Positions 60,338 through 64,000 of a DNA stretch of 64,000 nt are shown in pieces. Within the stretch, counting starts at the first letter, position 1; each line of letters begins with the position of its first letter. This DNA comes from Hymenobacter radiodurans (GTDB taxonomy: Bacteria > Bacteroidota > Bacteroidia > Cytophagales > Hymenobacteraceae). Below the pieces are notes generated by a model that was not told the origin of the DNA, made no database searches, and saw nothing but the letters and a program-made list of their open reading frames with translations. The stretch covers positions 1,736,001 through 1,800,000 of the forward strand of contig NZ_CP037922.1 of the NCBI RefSeq assembly GCF_004355185.1. The letters are read 5' to 3'. The translations under genes and the position numbers were made by a program.

Positions 60338-60811
60338 ATGCAAAAACATTTCCTGCTCCTGGCGCTCCTGTTATTGGTGCTGCCGGTGCTCAGCTTCGCC
60401 CAAAACAAAAAAAATATGGATGCCGCGAAGGAGGTGGAAACATTAGAGCGTCAGCGCTTTGCGGCCCAGGTGAAGAAGGATTACGCCCTGCTCGATAAGT
60501 ACTTTAGCGAAGATTTGGTGTACACCCACGGTAGTGGCAAACAGGATAACAAAGCCACCTACATCCAAAGTATTCGCGACGGCAAAAGTGTGTATGATAA
60601 GATAGATGTGGAAGCGCTGAACGTACGCGTCTACAACGACGGCCTGACGGCCGTGGTAAACGGTACCATCGTCATCACCTCGCCGCCCAGCCCCAGTGGA
60701 CAGCCTAATCTAGCCCGCATGAAGTATGTGGTGGTGCAGGTGAAAGACCCCAAAAAAGGCTGGCAGGTGGTGCTTTGGCAGGCCCAAAAGCAGGCAGACG
60801 TTAAGAGCTAA
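60338..60811 (+). CDS. Exported NTF2-like (DUF4440) protein
   Basis: A 157-residue small protein with a signal peptide (FLLLALLLLVLPVLSFAQ). The rest has the NTF2/SnoaL-like pattern: an N-terminal helix (EVETLERQRFAAQVKKDYAL), DKYFSEDLVYTHGSGKQDNK, KATYIQSIRDGKSVYDKIDV and a cone of beta strands (LTAVVNGTIVITS, KYVVVQVKDPKKGWQVVLWQ). Such proteins bind small ligands or act as isomerases or accessory factors; no catalytic set is evident here. It follows the transporter gene by 55 bases and may be carried on the same transcript. Function unknown. Confidence 0.75.
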   Translation: MQKHFLLLALLLLVLPVLSFAQNKKNMDAAKEVETLERQRFAAQVKKDYALLDKYFSEDLVYTHGSGKQDNKATYIQSIRDGKSVYDKIDVEALNVRVYNDGLTAVVNGTIVITSPPSPSGQPNLARMKYVVVQVKDPKKGWQVVLWQAQKQADVKS

Positions 60812-60867
60812 GCCACAAGCATAACAATATATAGCTAGTCGTTGCGCCATACCCCAACGGCGCACAA

Positions 60868-60893
60868 GAAAGACACAAAATGATGTGTCTTTC
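60868..60893. terminator. Short hairpin upstream of fbp
   Basis: GAAAGACAC (60868-60876) and GTGTCTTTC (60885-60893) form a perfect nine-base stem with an eight-base loop, 57 bases past the NTF2-like stop. There is no T-run, so its role as terminator is uncertain. Confidence 0.35.
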
Positions 60894-61005
60894 CATAATC
60901 CCTGCATGACAAAGTAGCTTCTTCTTAATCGGAAGATGCTGTTTCCAGACATACATCTTCTGGCCTTACGTCACGAATTCTCTGCTCCTCATTTATCCTA
61001 CTCCT

Positions 61006-62058
61006 ATGAATCCCGCTCACGAAAACAACCTAGCCCAGCCCGTTGGCACCACGCTCGATCGTTATATCATGCGCAATCAGTCCGAGTTTGCTTTCGCAAC
61101 CGGTGAGCTGTCGCAGCTGCTGCGTGATATTGCCTTAGCGGGCAAAATCGTGAACCGTGAGGTAAACCGCGCGGGCCTTACCAGTATTGTCGGGACGTTT
61201 GGGGGGCAAAATGTACAGGGGGAGCAGCAGCAAAAACTGGATGTAGAAGCCAATATCCGCTTTATTCGGGCCCTCACCAATGGGAAGGAGGCGTGCGCGG
61301 TACTATCAGAGGAGAACGAGGATATTATTCAAACCGGCAACCCCGAAGGCCGCTACGTGGTGGCCATCGACCCGCTGGATGGCTCGTCGAATATCGACGT
61401 GAATATTAGTATTGGCACGCTGTTCAGCATTTATCGGCGCGTGTCACCGATAGGAACCGAGGCCACGCGCGCCGATTTCTTGCAGGGCGGGCGCAAGCAG
61501 GTGGCGGCGGGCTACATTCTGTACGGCTCCAGTACCATGCTCGTATATACCACCGGGCACGGGGTGGCGGGCTTCACCTATGAGCCGTCGCTGGGTGAGT
61601 TTTTCCTCTCCCATCCCAATATCCGCATCCCCGCTAGCGGCCCCGTATTCTCTTGCAACGAAGGCTATTGGTTTGAGTACCCCGAGTACGTGCGCAAGTT
61701 CCTGCTGAGCTGCAAGCGCCGCACAATGTCGGGGCGCTACGTGGGCTCCCTGGTCGCCGACTACCACCGCAATCTGTTTACGGGGGGCATTTATTTGTAC
61801 CCACCCAACAAAAAAGCACCCCAAGGCAAGCTACGCCTGCTCTATGAAGGCTATCCGCTGGCCTTCATCATTGAGCAAGCCGGCGGCTTAGCTTCTTGTG
61901 GTAAGCAAGCAATTCTCGACCTCGAGCCCACCGATTATCACCAACGCTCCCCGCTCTTTATTGGCTCGCCCGAGTTAGTGGCCGAACTAATAGCGGGCAA
62001 CGTGGAGCCCGTAACGGCCCCGGCCTACGAGGCCGCCTCCGATCTGCATAGTGTTTGA
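61006..62058 (+). CDS. fbp: Class 1 fructose-1,6-bisphosphatase
   Basis: A 350-residue gluconeogenic phosphatase that removes the 1-phosphate of fructose-1,6-bisphosphate. Metal ligands are visible in LSEENEDII and in IDPLDGSSNIDVNISIGTLF (about residue 122), and GRYVGSLVADYHRNLFTGGI plus LLYEGYPLAFIIEQAGG are class 1 signatures. Growth on uronates through KDPG aldolase yields triose phosphate and pyruvate, so hexose phosphates must be made by gluconeogenesis; the position beside the uronate genes fits this. The frame is intact although it carries G6 runs at 61201 and 61785. Confidence 0.95.
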   Translation: MNPAHENNLAQPVGTTLDRYIMRNQSEFAFATGELSQLLRDIALAGKIVNREVNRAGLTSIVGTFGGQNVQGEQQQKLDVEANIRFIRALTNGKEACAVLSEENEDIIQTGNPEGRYVVAIDPLDGSSNIDVNISIGTLFSIYRRVSPIGTEATRADFLQGGRKQVAAGYILYGSSTMLVYTTGHGVAGFTYEPSLGEFFLSHPNIRIPASGPVFSCNEGYWFEYPEYVRKFLLSCKRRTMSGRYVGSLVADYHRNLFTGGIYLYPPNKKAPQGKLRLLYEGYPLAFIIEQAGGLASCGKQAILDLEPTDYHQRSPLFIGSPELVAELIAGNVEPVTAPAYEAASDLHSV

Positions 62059-62099
62059 GAATTGACATTCTCTCCCTTCAACTTCTAGTATTTCTTCCT

Positions 62100-63452
62100 A
62101 TGAATGCGAATACGAGCGATGCTTCCCGCCGGGAATTTTTACAAAAGTCGATGCTAGCTACGGCGGGCCTGCTCACGCCGCTGCCGCTTACTGTATTAGG
62201 TGCGCCGAAGGCTAAGCGCCGCGTGGCCATGGTGGGTACGGGACACCGTGGTACCGACATGTACGGCAAGGATTTGCTGGCCGAGCATGGAGATGTGATT
62301 GAGTTCGTTGGCCTGTGCGACTCGAACAAAGGCCGCCTCGAAACGGCGAAGAAGATAATGGGCGTAAACTGCCCCACCTTCACCGATTTCGAACAGATGA
62401 TGCGCAAAACCAAGCCCGAAATCCTGATCGTGACCACCGTGGATAATACCCACGATGAGTTCATTATCAAGGGCATGGAAATGGGCGCCAACATCGTATC
62501 GGAGAAGCCCATGACCACCGACGAAACCAAGTGCCAGGCGATTCTGGACGCGGAAAAGCGGACCGGCAAGAAGGTGACGGTTACGTTTAACTACCGCTAC
62601 TCGCCCCATCGTCAGAAGATGTACGACCTGATTCGGCAGGGCGAAATAGGGGAGGTGACGTCCGTCGATTTTCACTGGTACCTCGACAACCGCCACGGCG
62701 CTGACTACTTCCGCCGCTGGCACCGTCTCACCGAAAAAAGCGGCTCGCTGTGGGTGCATAAAGCCAGTCACCACTTCGACTTGCTGAACTGGTGGCTGGA
62801 ATCGGAGCCCGAGACGGTGTACGCCAAAGGTGCCTTGGAAAACTACGGTAAAAACGGCCCGTTCCGCTTTACCAACTGTCGCCCCTGCCCGCACAAAGAC
62901 AAGTGCCCCTACTACTGGGATATGACCAAAGATGCTCGCTTGATGGCTTTGTATGCCGCCAACGAGCAGTACGACGGTTACCACCGCGACGGTTGTGTGT
63001 ACAAGGAAGACGTAAACATCTATGATAAGATGGCTGCCACCATCGGCTACGCCAACGGGGTGCAGGTAAGCTACTCGCTTACCGCTTATTCGCCTTATGA
63101 GGGCTACCGCATTGCTTTCAACGGCACCAAAGGCCGCATCGACGCTTGGATAAAAGAGTCGGGTGCCATGAAAAAGGAGCCCTACGACGAGATTATGCTT
63201 TCTCGAAACTTCGGGAAGGTGGAGTACTTCCAAGTGCCTCAGGCCGAAGGCCACGGCGGCGGCGACAAACTGCTGCGGGCCCAGATTTTCCGCCACCCCG
63301 AAGCCCCCGACACCTACCGCCAAGCTGCCGGCAGCCGCGACGGGGCCATGGCTATTCTGGTAGGGGTGGCAGCTCGCAAAAGCATAGCCAGCGGTCAACC
63401 CATTCGTATTGCCGACCTTACCAATCTGAAGCCTGTGGCTGTCAAAGCGTAG
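62100..63452 (+). CDS. Gfo/Idh/MocA family oxidoreductase, Tat-exported
   Basis: A 450-residue NAD(P)-dependent oxidoreductase-like protein. It starts with a twin-arginine signal (SRREFLQKSMLATAGLL), so it is probably exported folded to the periplasm with its cofactor bound. The Rossmann motif VAMVGTGHRG follows, then VTTVDNTHDEFIIKGMEMGA and the conserved SEKPMTT of the family. A Cys cluster (TNCRPCPHKDKCPYY) is unusual and may bind a metal. Related Bacteroidota proteins act on oligosaccharide ends or sugar derivatives. The ATG at 62100 is chosen over the earlier TTG at 62055 because it precedes the signal directly. The substrate is unknown. Confidence 0.85.
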   Translation: MNANTSDASRREFLQKSMLATAGLLTPLPLTVLGAPKAKRRVAMVGTGHRGTDMYGKDLLAEHGDVIEFVGLCDSNKGRLETAKKIMGVNCPTFTDFEQMMRKTKPEILIVTTVDNTHDEFIIKGMEMGANIVSEKPMTTDETKCQAILDAEKRTGKKVTVTFNYRYSPHRQKMYDLIRQGEIGEVTSVDFHWYLDNRHGADYFRRWHRLTEKSGSLWVHKASHHFDLLNWWLESEPETVYAKGALENYGKNGPFRFTNCRPCPHKDKCPYYWDMTKDARLMALYAANEQYDGYHRDGCVYKEDVNIYDKMAATIGYANGVQVSYSLTAYSPYEGYRIAFNGTKGRIDAWIKESGAMKKEPYDEIMLSRNFGKVEYFQVPQAEGHGGGDKLLRAQIFRHPEAPDTYRQAAGSRDGAMAILVGVAARKSIASGQPIRIADLTNLKPVAVKA

Positions 63453-63538
63453 CCGCTTTACTGTTCTAACCTAAACCTCTACTCTTTCTTTCGAGAGCCG
63501 CGTTGACTCCAACCTCACAACCGGCTCTTTTCTGCACT

Positions 63539-64000
63539 ATGCCCAAAATAATTGCCCCCAGGTCGAGTTCAGCCACTTGCTGAGCCAGGTTAAAAGCGTC
63601 ACTCCCGAAATCCTGACCCCGGATGGTCAGTTTCTGAACCTGATGGAAGGCCGCTGGCAGGAGCCCGGCAAGCCCCGCAAATTCACGTCGCCAGTGGATG
63701 GCACCGACCTTGGCTCCCTGCCCATGCTCGACCACGACACCGGGCTGCGGGCAGTCATCTTCGCCAAGCAGGAAGCCGCCGACTGGGCCGCCACCGACCT
63801 CGATGAGCGTAAAAGCCGGGTGCAGGACTGTCTCAATCAGCTCCGCGACCAGGTAGATCTGGTGGGCAAGCTGCTCATCTGGGAGATTGGGAAAACCTAT
63901 AAGCTAGGTTTCACCGACATCGACCGGGCCATTGAGGGCGTGCAGTGGTACGTTGATAATATTGAGGATATGCTGGGCCAGCGCAAGCCGCTGGGGTTGG
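63539..64000 (+). CDS. Aldehyde dehydrogenase (GapN-like), partial, one frameshift
   Basis: The N-terminal 154 residues of an NAD(P)-dependent aldehyde dehydrogenase; the gene continues beyond the window. The frame breaks at the C5 run 63555-63559: with a sixth C the protein starts MPKIIAPQVEFSHLLSQV and continues FLNLMEGRWQEPGKP, FTSPVDGTDLGSLPMLDHD and LLIWEIGKTYKLGFTDIDRA. The ALDH N-terminal coenzyme domain and the EIGK segment are recognisable. Sequence style and context suggest non-phosphorylating glyceraldehyde-3-phosphate dehydrogenase, which would oxidise the triose phosphate made by KDPG aldolase to 3-phosphoglycerate and make NADPH, but the catalytic Cys lies outside the window. 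Confidence 0.7.

Noticed and set aside
62196-63398. 400-residue minus-strand open frame opposite the Gfo/Idh/MocA gene
   Set aside because: The plus strand encodes a well-conserved protein here; the antisense frame has no family motif and is a by-product of GC-rich codons.
1-64000. tRNA, rRNA, CRISPR arrays, transposases and integrases
   Set aside because: I looked for cloverleaf ends, regularly spaced repeats and transposase or integrase motifs and saw none I could support.

Overview
The window looks like a chromosomal segment from a GC-rich Bacteroidota bacterium, most likely a Hymenobacter-like member of the Cytophagales. That placement is inferred from two SusC/SusD pairs, a hybrid two-component system, a LruC-domain lipoprotein, absence of obvious Shine-Dalgarno spacing, and GCCCCC..GGGGGC terminators. 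I ran no database search, so all family names come from motif recognition.

Layout. 1-8.2 kb is mixed: the start of an RND efflux permease, an AT-rich OpgC-type acyltransferase gene that looks foreign, an MFS exporter, a glycerophosphodiester phosphodiesterase, a STAS protein, a small LigD-phosphoesterase-like protein and a stand-alone CheB. 8.2-13.5 kb encodes a CheB-CheR-PAS fusion and a PAS histidine kinase. 13.7-22.5 kb holds a LruC lipoprotein, a large exported protein of unknown function, a TVP38-type membrane protein, a GH15 enzyme and a fused trehalose-phosphate synthase/phosphatase. 22.8-34.9 kb is a fructan utilisation locus: hybrid sensor with a sugar-binding domain, sugar MFS, SusC, SusD, fructokinase and a GH32 fructanase. 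35.3-60.3 kb is a compact pectin/hexuronate locus: acetylesterase-GH28 fusion, GH105 fusion, GH43, divergent LacI regulator, KduD, KduI, SusC, SusD, KdgF, pectinesterase-PL10 fusion, UxaB, UxaA, UxaC, KDG kinase, KDPG aldolase and a hexuronate transporter. It ends with an NTF2-like protein, fructose-1,6-bisphosphatase, a Gfo/Idh/MocA oxidoreductase and the start of an aldehyde dehydrogenase (GapN-like).

How it works together. Extracellular and periplasmic enzymes remove methyl and acetyl groups and cut pectin. SusC/D imports oligomers, and GH105 and GH28 release unsaturated and saturated uronates. KdgF-KduI-KduD and UxaC-UxaB-UxaA carry the two kinds to 2-keto-3-deoxygluconate, and the kinase and aldolase give pyruvate and glyceraldehyde-3-phosphate. 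Two copies of a LacI-type palindrome, one upstream of each half of the locus, fit control by the divergent LacI protein.

The most striking feature is that 14 genes are broken by 16 one-base frameshifts. Every one lies in a G or C homopolymer and every one is repaired by adding a single G or C. Twelve have a five-base run next to a C or G (GGGGGC / GCCCCC) where frame and family conservation call for six. Correlated loss along whole pathways argues for systematic under-calling in the assembly; genuine slippage (phase variation) is the biological alternative. I list each such gene as one interrupted gene with the tract position.
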